From Pachysolen tannophilus NRRL Y-2460 (taxonomy: Eukaryota; Ascomycota; Pichiomycetes; Alaninales; Pachysolenaceae): a stretch of 64,000 bases of DNA. Location: the NCBI GenBank assembly GCA_001661245.1, contig KV454017.1, positions 846,532-910,531 of the forward strand. Direction: 5' to 3'. Below are positions 29,536 to 39,320 of the stretch, piece after piece. Every line of letters starts with the position of its first letter. The first letter of the stretch is position 1. The notes under the pieces are model-generated. The model worked only from the letters and a program-made list of their open reading frames with translations, was not told where the DNA came from and made no database searches. The position numbers and the translations under genes are program-made.

Positions 29536-29758
29536 AAAAGAATAAACGGATTCTAGAACTTGTTTGCCCTTATCTTACTTATACTACTAACCAAAATCGA
29601 ATTGAAACACTCTTTCCAAACTCTTTGGTTTCATACAAAAATATAAAGTCAATAATTTATATATTGGTATTATTTATGGGCACAAAAAAAAAATTTAAGC
29701 CGCACATATTATACATACACACATACAAATTCCCATGTTTTACTTTTAACGTATGAAC

Positions 29759-29766
29759 ATGAAACA
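29759..29766 (+). promoter_or_regulatory. Pheromone response element ATGAAACA upstream of STE12
   Basis: Exact match to the Ste12-binding consensus ATGAAACA, about 930 bp upstream of the STE12 start codon. Confidence 0.5.
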
Positions 29767-29872
29767 AGTAACAGCTTGATAGAGGAAAGAGGTTTAAAAG
29801 ACAATAGATTGATAGATTGATAGATTGATAGATAGATAGATAGATAAATAGATAAAGATTAATTATATTTTC

Positions 29873-29879
29873 TGAAACA
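29873..29879 (+). promoter_or_regulatory. TGAAACA core, possible weak PRE
   Basis: Matches the seven-base core of the Ste12 site (preceded by C rather than A), about 820 bp upstream of STE12. Weaker than the two exact sites. Confidence 0.35.
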
Positions 29880-30175
29880 AGATATACAATAGAAGAAGAA
29901 GTAAAACGGGGGAAGGAGAAAAAGGGTTTTTTTCATTTTGAGGTACTTTAGGTACTTTAGAATTGTTTTTTTTTCAAATCGGTGAACTTAACTTTTACTA
30001 CTTGTTTTTTTTATTATCTTATCCTATAGTACCACATTTTTTTTTTACCTAAAACTGTCCAAAAATGTGCCTCATTTACATACATTGTAAATAAAAACAG
30101 TAAATACATTGGGGACTTAACTTTACTTGTTTTTTTCTTTTTTCTTTTTTTTTAATATATTTATCTATACCTTGA

Positions 30176-30183
30176 TGTTTCAT
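30176..30183 (-). promoter_or_regulatory. Pheromone response element (reverse orientation) upstream of STE12
   Basis: TGTTTCAT is the exact reverse complement of ATGAAACA, about 512 bp upstream of the STE12 start codon. Together with 29759 it fits autoregulation, known for STE12 in S. cerevisiae. Confidence 0.55.
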
Positions 30184-30680
30184 AATTTTTTCATTGAAAA
30201 ACCATCATTAATTGATTCTTGCGGATGATTATATTATTATCATCTTTGAAAAAATTGTATTAGGATCTTACATTTTGAAACCTTTAATATATATTCTCTT
30301 GAAACCCAAACCCAAACCCAAATAATTTTTTTTTTTATTTTGGCTTTTTTTGGCTTTTTGTTTTTTTTTGTTTTTGGCTTTTTTGTTGCAACAAGAAGTA
30401 TATTATTAAACAATATTAACTTTGTTATTTTCAAGTATTTTACTAGATAATCATCAAGTTAATTCTATCATTCATTCATTCGTTTTACTTTAATACCGAT
30501 ATTTCTTCAATTCGTTTCAATTTTTCATTACCATTTCAATATTGACTTTTTCTTTGTTGAAATTTTTTTTATTATTATTATTCATATTTCCATTGTTGTT
30601 TATCCATTAGAAATTATAACGCTTTGAATTTCCATTATTTATTTTCTTTTTAGTTTGTTTTGTTTGGTTTGTTTGGTTTA

Positions 30681-30716
30681 ATGGATAGTCGAAAATGCCC
30701 TATACCACGTCTATAG
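30681..30716 (+). other. uORF overlapping the STE12 start codon
   Basis: An ATG 14 bp before the STE12 ATG, in another frame, opens an 11-codon frame (MDSRKCPIPRL) whose stop lies inside the STE12 coding region. The uATG has T at -3 (weak) and the main ATG has A at -3 (good), so leaky scanning would be needed to reach STE12. This assumes the transcript starts upstream of 30681. Confidence 0.6.
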
Positions 30717-32878
30717 TGACGAACAATTCTGTTCCTCCTCCTCCAGCTGAATCGGTGGAAGAATCATTAAGGTTAATTGATGATTTAAAATTTTTTTTAG
30801 CTACAGCGCCTGCTAATTGGCAAGAAAATCAAATAATTAGAAGATATTATTTAAATAATCAAGAAGGTTTTATAAGTTGTATTTTTTGGAAAAATATTTA
30901 TTATATAACAGGAACTGATATTGTACGTGCTATTTCATATAAATTTAAACATTTTGGTAGAGAACTTTCAGATCAAAAAAAATTTGAAGAAGGTGTATTT
31001 AGTGATTTAAGAAGTTTAAAATGTGGTACAGATGCTGTATTAGAAATGCCAAAATCAGATTTTTTAAAATTTTTACATAAAAATTCATGTTTAAGAACTC
31101 AAAAGAAACAAAAAGTATTTTTTTGGTTTAGTGTTCCACATGATAAATTATTTAGTGATGCTTTAGAAAGAGATTTGAAAAAAGAATTAAGTAATCAAAA
31201 TGCAACTACAAGACCTATGCATGAACCACTGTTATCGTTTAAATATGATCAAAGTAAACCATTATATGATCAATTATTAAATCATTTGAATTCGAAAAAG
31301 AAACAAGTTGAAGATCTCGATTCAGATGCTACTAATATTTTAACTGCCAGTGATGTAGCTTATGGAGATGATAATAATAATATAGATATGGATAAGACTT
31401 TAAGTACTGTGATTGAAAATTCCAATAATGAAAACGATGTAGAAGCACAGTATTTAATAGATTCCGAAGTAGATGAGAAATCAAGTCCTTTATTTGTGTC
31501 TGAAAAGCTTCCGGGCACTGGTGTTAGTGTCACAACAGCGGCAGCAGCAGCAGCAGCAGTAGCAGCAGCTACTGCTGCTGCAAGTGCAGGAGATGATGTA
31601 CTGGACACTATAAATGCTGATGATGATCATATAGGAGAAAATGCTAGAAGATCTGGATCAATAAAATCAGATTATGAAGATGATGATTTCCCCTTGGATT
31701 ATTTTCAAGCTGCTGATGATTACCTTATAGAGACTAATGATGGTATACCTGGTGATTTCTTAGATCCTTCGATCTTCTTTAATGATGCTCTGCTGCATCA
31801 TCAACAACAACAACAACAGCTTCTTATTGATCAATCTGAAAAATATGTTCAACCTTCATCTATAACGAATTACCCCCAATTTCCACCAACAACAGCCGGA
31901 CAACAATTTTTCAAAACAACAAATTCACCTATTCAACTGCAACTGCAGTTTTACCAGCTTCAGCAGCAGCAATTGCAGTTGCAACAACAACAACAACAAC
32001 AACTGCTGCTGCAACTGCAACTGCTGCAACAACATCAACAACAACAACAACTGCTGCTACAACTACAACTGCAGCAGCAGCAGCAGCTGCTGCTGCTGCC
32101 TTATGATTATTTAAGCCCGGGCATATACGACGACCCTTTAGCGATACAACAGTTTCCATCATACCATGAATTCTCAGCAACAGGACCTCAAATACCGCCA
32201 CCAATATCACACTCAACTTTGGATCCATATATCTCATATGCTTCGCAATACCCTACAATACCGTCATCGCAACAATTGTTATACTCTTATTATGAGCAAC
32301 AACTGCAACAAGTACAACTGTTTTCTCCTGCAAATGTACAATTTTTAAGAAGTTTTGCTTCATCTCTGGTTCATCCAACTTCTGCGAATTCTTCGAATTT
32401 CCCACACCTGTCCAATCCTCCTCCTAAATCTGCAAGATTAATTCAACAACATCATAAAAATATGCTTTGGAAAAGACAACTGCTGTTAAATCAAAAGAAT
32501 GGGAGTACAAACTTAAATGGAGACACTAATTCTAAGATAACCAAGCCAAATGGGTTGAAGAGACAAGTTTACAAAAACACGGCTTTACAAAAATTACATT
32601 TACAAGATAATACTGATACTACAACCAACATTTCTAATATCGATGAAAACAGTACCAGCAGTGCTCCTAACGACACCAATAATACCACTATTAATTCTAT
32701 TACAAATACTACAAATACTACTACCACCGGGAATGGCAATAGCACCAGCACTTCCACCATTTCTACAGATTCAGAATCTCAGTTACAAAGACCGCAGGAC
32801 TCGGTTAGAAAACCAAAGATCAAAATAGAACAACAGCCGGATTTAAATGACTATTTAGTAAATACTGGAGATAGTTGA
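30695..32878 (+). CDS. STE12: Transcription factor Ste12 (mating / filamentation)
   Basis: Ste12 is the target of the Fus3/Kss1 MAP kinases and binds TGAAACA elements. The 727-residue protein has the STE DNA-binding domain at about residues 20-175: ESLRLIDDLKFFLATAPANW, QIIRRYYLNNQEGFISCIFW, VRAISYKFKHFGRELSDQKK and FFWFSVPHDKLFSDALERD. A block EP-(CTG)-LSFKYDQSKPLYDQL follows at about 177-193. The rest is low complexity: acidic and Ala runs, a Gln/CTG tract (31936-32100), and an Asn/Thr/Ser-rich C-terminus. There are no C2H2 zinc fingers, as in other Saccharomycotina. Neighbours SAM35 and KSP1 are as in S. cerevisiae. Probably autoregulated through the upstream PREs. Confidence 0.92.
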   Translation: MPYTTSIVTNNSVPPPPAESVEESLRLIDDLKFFLATAPANWQENQIIRRYYLNNQEGFISCIFWKNIYYITGTDIVRAISYKFKHFGRELSDQKKFEEGVFSDLRSLKCGTDAVLEMPKSDFLKFLHKNSCLRTQKKQKVFFWFSVPHDKLFSDALERDLKKELSNQNATTRPMHEPLLSFKYDQSKPLYDQLLNHLNSKKKQVEDLDSDATNILTASDVAYGDDNNNIDMDKTLSTVIENSNNENDVEAQYLIDSEVDEKSSPLFVSEKLPGTGVSVTTAAAAAAAVAAATAAASAGDDVLDTINADDDHIGENARRSGSIKSDYEDDDFPLDYFQAADDYLIETNDGIPGDFLDPSIFFNDALLHHQQQQQQLLIDQSEKYVQPSSITNYPQFPPTTAGQQFFKTTNSPIQLQLQFYQLQQQQLQLQQQQQQQLLLQLQLLQQHQQQQQLLLQLQLQQQQQLLLLPYDYLSPGIYDDPLAIQQFPSYHEFSATGPQIPPPISHSTLDPYISYASQYPTIPSSQQLLYSYYEQQLQQVQLFSPANVQFLRSFASSLVHPTSANSSNFPHLSNPPPKSARLIQQHHKNMLWKRQLLLNQKNGSTNLNGDTNSKITKPNGLKRQVYKNTALQKLHLQDNTDTTTNISNIDENSTSSAPNDTNNTTINSITNTTNTTTTGNGNSTSTSTISTDSESQLQRPQDSVRKPKIKIEQQPDLNDYLVNTGDS
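31936..32100 (+). repeat. Gln/CTG trinucleotide-rich tract in STE12
   Basis: Coding low-complexity tract built from CAA, CAG and CTG codons. It contains a perfect 26-bp palindrome at 32074-32099, where five CAG codons meet four CTG codons. In standard code it reads as a Gln/Leu mix; if CTG is Ala or Ser it becomes a Gln/Ala or Gln/Ser tract. Confidence 0.85.
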
Positions 32879-33918
32879 CTAAATATCAAATCTACTATAT
32901 TTCATACATTATAATTTATAATACCTAATAATTTTTATTTTTTTTTATTTTTTATTTTGTTTCCTCCCCCATTTCATATCATATCATTTCTATTCTATTC
33001 TATTCTATTCTAGGCATATGTTTTTTTTTTTTATTACTCTTATCTTTTCCATGTTTCTTTTAAATACTTTGGACGGTGTTACCTATTTTTCTTCTACTAT
33101 AAAGCAGCAGTTTAATAATGATGTACGATTTTCAGAAAAAAACCACACACAATACATAAAAACACATAAAGTCGTGGATAGACTCAATTTTGTTTTTTTT
33201 GGGAGATACGGCCCTAACGGGTAGTGTTTATGTAATAGATTTTAGAATTTCATGGAACCTAAAGGAACTTAAAAGAATTTAAAGAATTAAAAGAAAAAAA
33301 TGAATTTGTTAATTGATAATTTTGACAGAATCCAATATCTATGGTGTTAATGACACGTAACTAAGCTAAGATGTTATGAGCGCGCACACAAGCGCGCGCC
33401 CTTAAACGATATCCCAACAGCGTTTATTAATCTTTGTTTTAACCGCTGTTAAAACTTCTCTCTTTTGATGTACAAAAAAGTATACTAGTTATATTCTATA
33501 TACTTTATTTGAATTAACAATAATTATTATATTAAATAACAAATTAAAAAATAGAAATAGAAATAGAAATAACAGAAAAAGAATTAGGATTAATTAAAAA
33601 AAAATAAAAAAAAACTTTAAAAGCAAAAGAGAAAGAGAGAAACAAGGGAAAGAAAGGGAAAGAAGAGAAAGGAAAAAAAAAAAAAAAGGAAAAAGCAAAA
33701 TTGAATTTAATTTATTATTAACCGCTGAAGGCAAGAAGGTTAGGTGGAGATCAGTTATTAATATTAAATAAATTAAATTAAATTAAATTCAAATTTTTTA
33801 AAAATATTCTTTCTTATTTCATCTCTTTTCTTATCACAATAAGAAGAAGAAGAAGAGGAAGAAGAATAGAAAAAAGGAAGGTTCAGAGTTTGATCAAATC
33901 ATAATTCAAGTCATTTTT

Positions 33919-33971
<53 letters not shown>
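32879..33971. other. STE12 3' region up to the assembly gap
   Basis: About 1.1 kb without a credible gene. It holds a TCTAT repeat (about 32988-33012), a GC-rich patch with GCGCGC on both sides of ACACAA (33380-33397), a perfect 8-bp dyad with 4-nt loop (33436-33455), an AGAAAT repeat (about 33552-33571), purine-rich DNA (33600-33690), AAG repeats (33840-33870), and a T run of 50 bases ending at the Ns. Confidence 0.55.
33436..33455. repeat. Perfect 8-bp inverted repeat, 4-nt loop
   Basis: GTTTTAAC, CGCT, GTTAAAAC: the arms are exact reverse complements. A longer-range AACAGCG (33416-33422) also pairs with CGCTGTT (33444-33450), so two alternative stems overlap. Could be a protein-binding dyad or an RNA hairpin. 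Confidence 0.7.
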
Positions 33972-34571
33972 NNNNNNNNNNNNNNNNNNNNNNNNNNNNN
34001 NNNNNNNNNNNNNNNNNNNNNNNNNNNNNNNNNNNNNNNNNNNNNNNNNNNNNNNNNNNNNNNNNNNNNNNNNNNNNNNNNNNNNNNNNNNNNNNNNNNN
34101 NNNNNNNNNNNNNNNNNNNNNNNNNNNNNNNNNNNNNNNNNNNNNNNNNNNNNNNNNNNNNNNNNNNNNNNNNNNNNNNNNNNNNNNNNNNNNNNNNNNN
34201 NNNNNNNNNNNNNNNNNNNNNNNNNNNNNNNNNNNNNNNNNNNNNNNNNNNNNNNNNNNNNNNNNNNNNNNNNNNNNNNNNNNNNNNNNNNNNNNNNNNN
34301 NNNNNNNNNNNNNNNNNNNNNNNNNNNNNNNNNNNNNNNNNNNNNNNNNNNNNNNNNNNNNNNNNNNNNNNNNNNNNNNNNNNNNNNNNNNNNNNNNNNN
34401 NNNNNNNNNNNNNNNNNNNNNNNNNNNNNNNNNNNNNNNNNNNNNNNNNNNNNNNNNNNNNNNNNNNNNNNNNNNNNNNNNNNNNNNNNNNNNNNNNNNN
34501 NNNNNNNNNNNNNNNNNNNNNNNNNNNNNNNNNNNNNNNNNNNNNNNNNNNNNNNNNNNNNNNNNNNNNNN
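33972..34571. other. Assembly gap (600 N)
   Basis: Exactly 600 unresolved bases. The left edge is a 50-base T homopolymer, which probably caused the assembly break. The true length and content are unknown, so a gene inside cannot be excluded. Confidence 0.99.
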
Positions 34572-35083
34572 TTTTGGCGCTGATTCTCTTGTGTTGAGTT
34601 TTCATAATTGGTAATTGGTTCTTTTTTTTTTTTTTCTTTTTTGTTTGTTATTATTTTTGTTTTAAGTCATTATCGGATTTGACTGAGTTGGTTAACTATC
34701 ATTTTGCTTTGGGAGTTTCACGTTTGGTTTTAATTTGTTTAAAGGCTCATTCATCCGTATTATCACATATTATTATTAGATATATTTGATTTCATTTCAA
34801 GTTTTATGAAGGTTTAATTCAAAGTTTTGTGTTTTCAGTTTAGGAGTGGTATATATCATCAGCACATTTGTTAATTGTTGCATTCATTTTTTTTTTTTTT
34901 TTTTATTTTTTTTTCGTTTCAAGCAAAAACTTCGGTTCATATATTTGTTTCATTATCTATCTTTGCAATTCATTCTAAATCATAGTTTTTGTGCTCATTT
35001 TTGCTAATTTTTTTTTTTTTTGTTGTTGTCTGTTTCTTTTATTTTTATTTTTTTTTTTTTTTTTTTTTTTTCCTGTTTTTGAA
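34572..35083. promoter_or_regulatory. KSP1 upstream region after the gap
   Basis: 512 bp between the gap and the KSP1 start. T-rich throughout, with T runs at 34619-34635, 34888-34915, 35009-35020 and 35041-35071. The last ends 12 bp before the ATG, so the mRNA leader probably contains a long poly(U) stretch. Confidence 0.5.
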
Positions 35084-37888
35084 ATGTCGATCGACTATGA
35101 TAATTATAATAATGGCGGTCTATTGGCGGATCGCTATTTGAAAGTTGAAGACATCAGCGAAGGTTCGTATGGTATTGTTTCCTTGGCTAAGGATACTAAA
35201 TCTAATGATAGATTAGTCGCCGTTAAATATATTACACAATTTGTCAGAAACAACGACAAAAATGATGACCGTCCAAATGGATATGAAAACCATGATAATG
35301 GTAAAATTGAAGCTAATTTTCTCAGGAATGAAAATGGTAATGTTGATTGTGATGGTTTAGAAGGGAAATCAAATATCAATCGTGAAAAAAAGAAAAAAAT
35401 TGACAAGACAGTTATCTTGGAAGAAGCTAAACAAGAAATTGATATCTTGCATAAATTAAACTCTCATCCACATATCACTACATTGTACGATTCATTTGAT
35501 ACATATTTGATTTTAGAATATTGTTCAAGAGGTGACATGTATGAAATTATAAGAAGTCATTCAGGTCCTACATCCACAAGTGATGTAATTGATGTTATGT
35601 CACAGTTAATTGATGCTGTTCAGTATGCTCATAGTTTGGGTATCTATCATCGTGATATTAAACCAGAAAATATTTTAGTTTCTGAAGATTGGTCAGTAAA
35701 ATTAACAGATTGGGGATTAGCTACTACTGAAAAAATTTGTACCGATTTTGATGTAGGTAGTGAACGTTATATGGCTCCAGAATTATTTGACCATAAAAAT
35801 ACAGATTCTTATGATGCTGAAAAATGTGACATCTGGTCATTGGGTATTTGTCTTTTAAATATTGTCTTTGGTAAAAATCCTTTTACCGTTGCTAATCCTT
35901 CCGATAAAGTGTTTGTTAATTTTGCTGCCAATAGAGAAACTTTATTTGATATATTTCCAACCATGTCATATGAATTATTTGGTGTCTTGAGATCAGCATT
36001 AACATTTGATCCAAGTAATAGAAATTTAGACACAATTAAACATGAATTGTCAACTGTTAAACATTTAACTCTTGATTATGACTTGGAACCACTGCTCTCA
36101 GATAATGATTCGTCTACAACTACAGGTGATATTCAAGTAACAAGAGAACATGAAAGATCAAAATCTATTCCTGCTATTTCTTCACCAGAAAGAAAATTGA
36201 TTCATGGTAATAGGAAACCATTGGCTATTCCAATCACTCATATTGCTTATAACCATTATAATGGTAATAATAATCATAACACCAAGAAATCCAATAACTT
36301 TGATGGTAATTACCACCGTCAAGATTACTTTACACCAAAGACGGGTAATAATAAATATTGGGATAGAATCGATAAAACACGTAAAGACCTTAAGAACATT
36401 AGAACCCCAAGATTCAGTTACAAGAGAAATGTTAACAATAACAACAATAACAATATTAATAATAATAAGAATAACAATAATGGCAACAATCATAACCAAG
36501 CTCGTGTTTGGCGTAAAAGCAAGAGCTTTAAGAGACCAAACGCAAATAACAATCGTCACATTATTACTGAAAATGTTATTAATATTAATAATATTGATCA
36601 TTCAAAAGAAGCAAATAGCAATTCGAAACACAGAGGTTCATTTAACTCGTTTTCTTCGGGTACCAGTAAATATGTACCTCCAAGTTTAAGATCTCCACAT
36701 TTATATCCTACTGCACTGGATTCTCTTCTGAATGATTCAGCACAAGAATTAATGCAGAGAGGAGAAGTCGTGGTAGATGAAGATGTTATTGACGATGAGG
36801 ATTTTGATGATGATTTATTCATGTTAGAAGAACATAGAGACGTTGATCAATTTTCAAAGGACTTGGAGGCATTAAATTTAAAAGATTCAAATGTAAATGG
36901 TGATAATAATAAATCATTCAACAATTACTTTAACAAGAAAAATTCGCATCAATATCTGAAACCACCAATTTTCGATAATCCGGCATTACTTAGTTCTTCT
37001 TCAACCAAGACTAATGGTTCTGTAGATATTAAAAACACTCCAAGAGGTTTATCCAAACCCTTGAGTGTTAATAATATATCAGCCAATTCTTCAAGACCAT
37101 CAACTGCTAATAGAGTTCATAACTTTTTAAGTCATGGTAATGCAACATCAGAAATCAATCCTGTCATTACACAGGAACAACCATTTTTGGTACCAACTAT
37201 CAGCAATAAGTCAATAGGTACAACAGGCTCACCAGAATCTACTCCGGTAATGTCAACTTCTGTTGATAATAAGAAAGGTGTTTATGTTCCACCACATCAT
37301 CGTCGTAAGAGTCATTCTGCTGTTGTTGGTGTTAACAATCAAAATAATAATAACAATTCTGGTTTTGTTAAAAGAAATATGAACAGATTTGGATTTTCCA
37401 ATGCGCATAATAACACTCATATAAATCATTCACAGATCCTGAAAAAGAGAGAAATGAAGCCGGGTATAGAACATGTTTCGTCATCTGTTCCAACTATTAC
37501 TACTAATTGGTTTAAATTTTCTAACAATAATAATAATAATAGTAATAATGATAATCAAAATAAACATCATCTCATTGGTAAGATTAATGAAAGTCACGAT
37601 AAAAATTTTGACGAGGAGTTTGATATCAATGATATGTATCATACTTTTTCTAAGATGAGTACGAAAAGTAGTGATAAGACTGTTTTCGATAACAACGCTA
37701 ATAGTCAAGGTCCTAGAAATTCTAAAAATAAGTATTTGGGTGTGGTTGTTACTTCTTCTTCGTCAAGTGGTAGTGCTTCAGATGATGGGTTGCGTAATTT
37801 TGATGCTGATAGTAATACTTTGAAAGATGGTGATTATGTCAAATTTTCATCTCGTGTTCTTGATTCTGGCATTAAAGATATCAGTTGA
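35084..37888 (+). CDS. KSP1: Serine/threonine kinase Ksp1
   Basis: Ksp1 is a TORC1/PKA-linked kinase that represses autophagy and promotes filamentous growth in S. cerevisiae. The 934-residue protein starts MSIDYDNYNNGGLLADRYLK, closely matching the S. cerevisiae start MTLDYEIYKEGG. The kinase domain spans about residues 17-330: glycine loop ISEGSYGIVSLAKD, VAVKYI lysine, a 40-residue hydrophilic insert, catalytic loop HRDIKPENILV, DWG in place of DFG (usual in this family as I recall), and SERYMAPELFD. The remaining two thirds are Asn/Ser-rich and disordered, with short motifs KYVPPSLRSPH and GVYVPPHHRRKS. No CTG occurs in the kinase domain. The ATG at 35084 is chosen; an upstream in-frame GTG would translate a poly-Phe leader. 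Confidence 0.92.
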   Translation: MSIDYDNYNNGGLLADRYLKVEDISEGSYGIVSLAKDTKSNDRLVAVKYITQFVRNNDKNDDRPNGYENHDNGKIEANFLRNENGNVDCDGLEGKSNINREKKKKIDKTVILEEAKQEIDILHKLNSHPHITTLYDSFDTYLILEYCSRGDMYEIIRSHSGPTSTSDVIDVMSQLIDAVQYAHSLGIYHRDIKPENILVSEDWSVKLTDWGLATTEKICTDFDVGSERYMAPELFDHKNTDSYDAEKCDIWSLGICLLNIVFGKNPFTVANPSDKVFVNFAANRETLFDIFPTMSYELFGVLRSALTFDPSNRNLDTIKHELSTVKHLTLDYDLEPLLSDNDSSTTTGDIQVTREHERSKSIPAISSPERKLIHGNRKPLAIPITHIAYNHYNGNNNHNTKKSNNFDGNYHRQDYFTPKTGNNKYWDRIDKTRKDLKNIRTPRFSYKRNVNNNNNNNINNNKNNNNGNNHNQARVWRKSKSFKRPNANNNRHIITENVININNIDHSKEANSNSKHRGSFNSFSSGTSKYVPPSLRSPHLYPTALDSLLNDSAQELMQRGEVVVDEDVIDDEDFDDDLFMLEEHRDVDQFSKDLEALNLKDSNVNGDNNKSFNNYFNKKNSHQYLKPPIFDNPALLSSSSTKTNGSVDIKNTPRGLSKPLSVNNISANSSRPSTANRVHNFLSHGNATSEINPVITQEQPFLVPTISNKSIGTTGSPESTPVMSTSVDNKKGVYVPPHHRRKSHSAVVGVNNQNNNNNSGFVKRNMNRFGFSNAHNNTHINHSQILKKREMKPGIEHVSSSVPTITTNWFKFSNNNNNNSNNDNQNKHHLIGKINESHDKNFDEEFDINDMYHTFSKMSTKSSDKTVFDNNANSQGPRNSKNKYLGVVVTSSSSSGSASDDGLRNFDADSNTLKDGDYVKFSSRVLDSGIKDIS

Positions 37889-38168
37889 AAATTTTATAAG
37901 AGAATCTTCTGAGATTTCTATTTAGTATTTGTTTTTTATATGGTTTGATTAAAAAGTAAATTACAAATAAAAAATTTTATTTTTAAAAAAACAAAATGAT
38001 AATTTAATAATCTATATTATTTATTATTATACTATATATGTTATGTTGTGGAAGGACAATTAATTAATTTATTATTCTTTTTTGTATCATTTTTGAAGAA
38101 AAGCTATATTTATTAATTTTGAAAAATAATCATCAGTTTAATTTTAGAAATCAAAATTTAAAAAATTA

Positions 38169-39320
38169 TTATATAAATTTATAGCTGGAAATTAACCAAA
38201 TTACTGCAATTAATATTAACAAGATACGCCCTGTTTTCTCAACACTATGGATTGGATTATTGGTAACTTCATCACTTGAATCGAATTTTACATCGATTTC
38301 ATGTTTTTTTATTTTCAAGTCATCTTCTTCAACGGTAACAAAAGTTTTATTTACATAGTTACCGTTTTCATCATGGTTTGCAATATATAAGATATCTTCA
38401 TCTGGTTCATCTATTACGACTTTTTGAACATTACCAAAGAAATCTGTAATCAATACATTAGATAAATCTCTTTTAAATAAATCTTTCCTTACCCCTGCAT
38501 GTGAATGAATATTTTCAAAAGTATAACTATCAATCAAATCTTGAATTGTCTTATTTGAATTTTTATCAATATTTTCCAAAAAATCCAAATTGAAATAAGT
38601 AAATCTATCAATCACTGCGACTCCTATTTCAATATCTGAATGATGAGAATATGAGCTTTCATTTAATCTTGAAGATCCAACAGCTAAAATATTTGGTGAA
38701 TAAAATTTAGTATACATAGTATTAGCCTGACAAGTATCTATCATGAAAAAAATTTCATTATAACGTTTCTTTTCATACATTTGTTCAAAAGCATCTGCTA
38801 AATCATAAGAACTAATTTCTTCAGCATCTTGGAATTTTAAAAATTCATCCCCTCCATGACCAGTCATATATATGAAAATATTTGATCTTTCATCAGTTAA
38901 AAGTCTCTTGGAACTAGGTTGCTCTGGACCCCATCTATCAGTTAACAATCGAATAAAGTTTTCCACAGTAACTTCATAACCTCTATAATCAACTTCTATA
39001 TTATCACCATATAAATCTATTGCTCTATCAGCATTATTGAAAACTGATCCAGGAAATGCATTTCTTGGATTACAAGCAATATCATCAGCCAACATCAATA
39101 TAATCTGTGAATCTGGTATACCTAATTTCTTCACAGTCCTATACATACTTAAAACATTTGCCATATGACGGTAATTAAACCAAAATCTTGAAGTTGATAT
39201 TAAAACTGCCCAGTTGTTTGTATGACGTGAATCATCATTACTTTCAATTAACTGTTCTTGAGACACCACAAACGTAGCTAATACCAAAACAACATATATT
39301 ATCACCCCACCAAGATTCAT
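38169..39320 (-). CDS. GPI8: GPI transamidase catalytic subunit Gpi8
   Basis: Gpi8 (PIG-K) is the caspase-like cysteine protease of the ER GPI transamidase. It cleaves the C-terminal signal of precursors and attaches the GPI anchor. The 383-residue protein has an N-terminal signal peptide (MNLGGVIIYVVLVLATFVVS) and the C13 peptidase domain. Catalytic His155 lies in YMTGHGGDEFLKF and Cys197 in FFMIDTCQANTMYTKF. Other family blocks are NNWAVLISTSRFWFNYRHMA and MLADDIACNPRNAFPG. One C-terminal membrane segment (RILLILIAVIWLISSY) ends the protein. S. cerevisiae Gpi8 is 411 residues with catalytic His157 and Cys199. No CTG codon was found. Divergent from IRC3 with 190 bp between. Confidence 0.96.
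   Translation of the reverse strand: MNLGGVIIYVVLVLATFVVSQEQLIESNDDSRHTNNWAVLISTSRFWFNYRHMANVLSMYRTVKKLGIPDSQIILMLADDIACNPRNAFPGSVFNNADRAIDLYGDNIEVDYRGYEVTVENFIRLLTDRWGPEQPSSKRLLTDERSNIFIYMTGHGGDEFLKFQDAEEISSYDLADAFEQMYEKKRYNEIFFMIDTCQANTMYTKFYSPNILAVGSSRLNESSYSHHSDIEIGVAVIDRFTYFNLDFLENIDKNSNKTIQDLIDSYTFENIHSHAGVRKDLFKRDLSNVLITDFFGNVQKVVIDEPDEDILYIANHDENGNYVNKTFVTVEEDDLKIKKHEIDVKFDSSDEVTNNPIHSVEKTGRILLILIAVIWLISSYKFI

Larger units (their letters stand above)
29536..30694. promoter_or_regulatory. STE12 upstream control region
   Basis: 1.16 kb between the SAM35 stop and the STE12 start. It holds two exact pheromone response elements (29759-29766 forward, 30176-30183 reverse) and a third TGAAACA core (29873-29879), a GATA/GATT microsatellite (about 29808-29853), many T runs, a GGTACTTTA direct repeat near 29942-29960, a short CCCAAA repeat (about 30304-30322) and a uORF at the end. 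Confidence 0.6.

Noticed and set aside
30304-30322. CCCAAA repeat as a telomere-like sequence
   Set aside because: Only three units, inside a normal promoter; too short to mean anything.
33883-34605. 240-codon minus-strand frame through the N run
   Set aside because: It exists only because N codons are not stops; the rest is poly-Lys from poly(T).
36182-36689. Two overlapping open frames (139 and 161 codons, opposite strands) inside KSP1
   Set aside because: Ile/Thr/Asn-rich shadows of the Asn-repeat region of KSP1.
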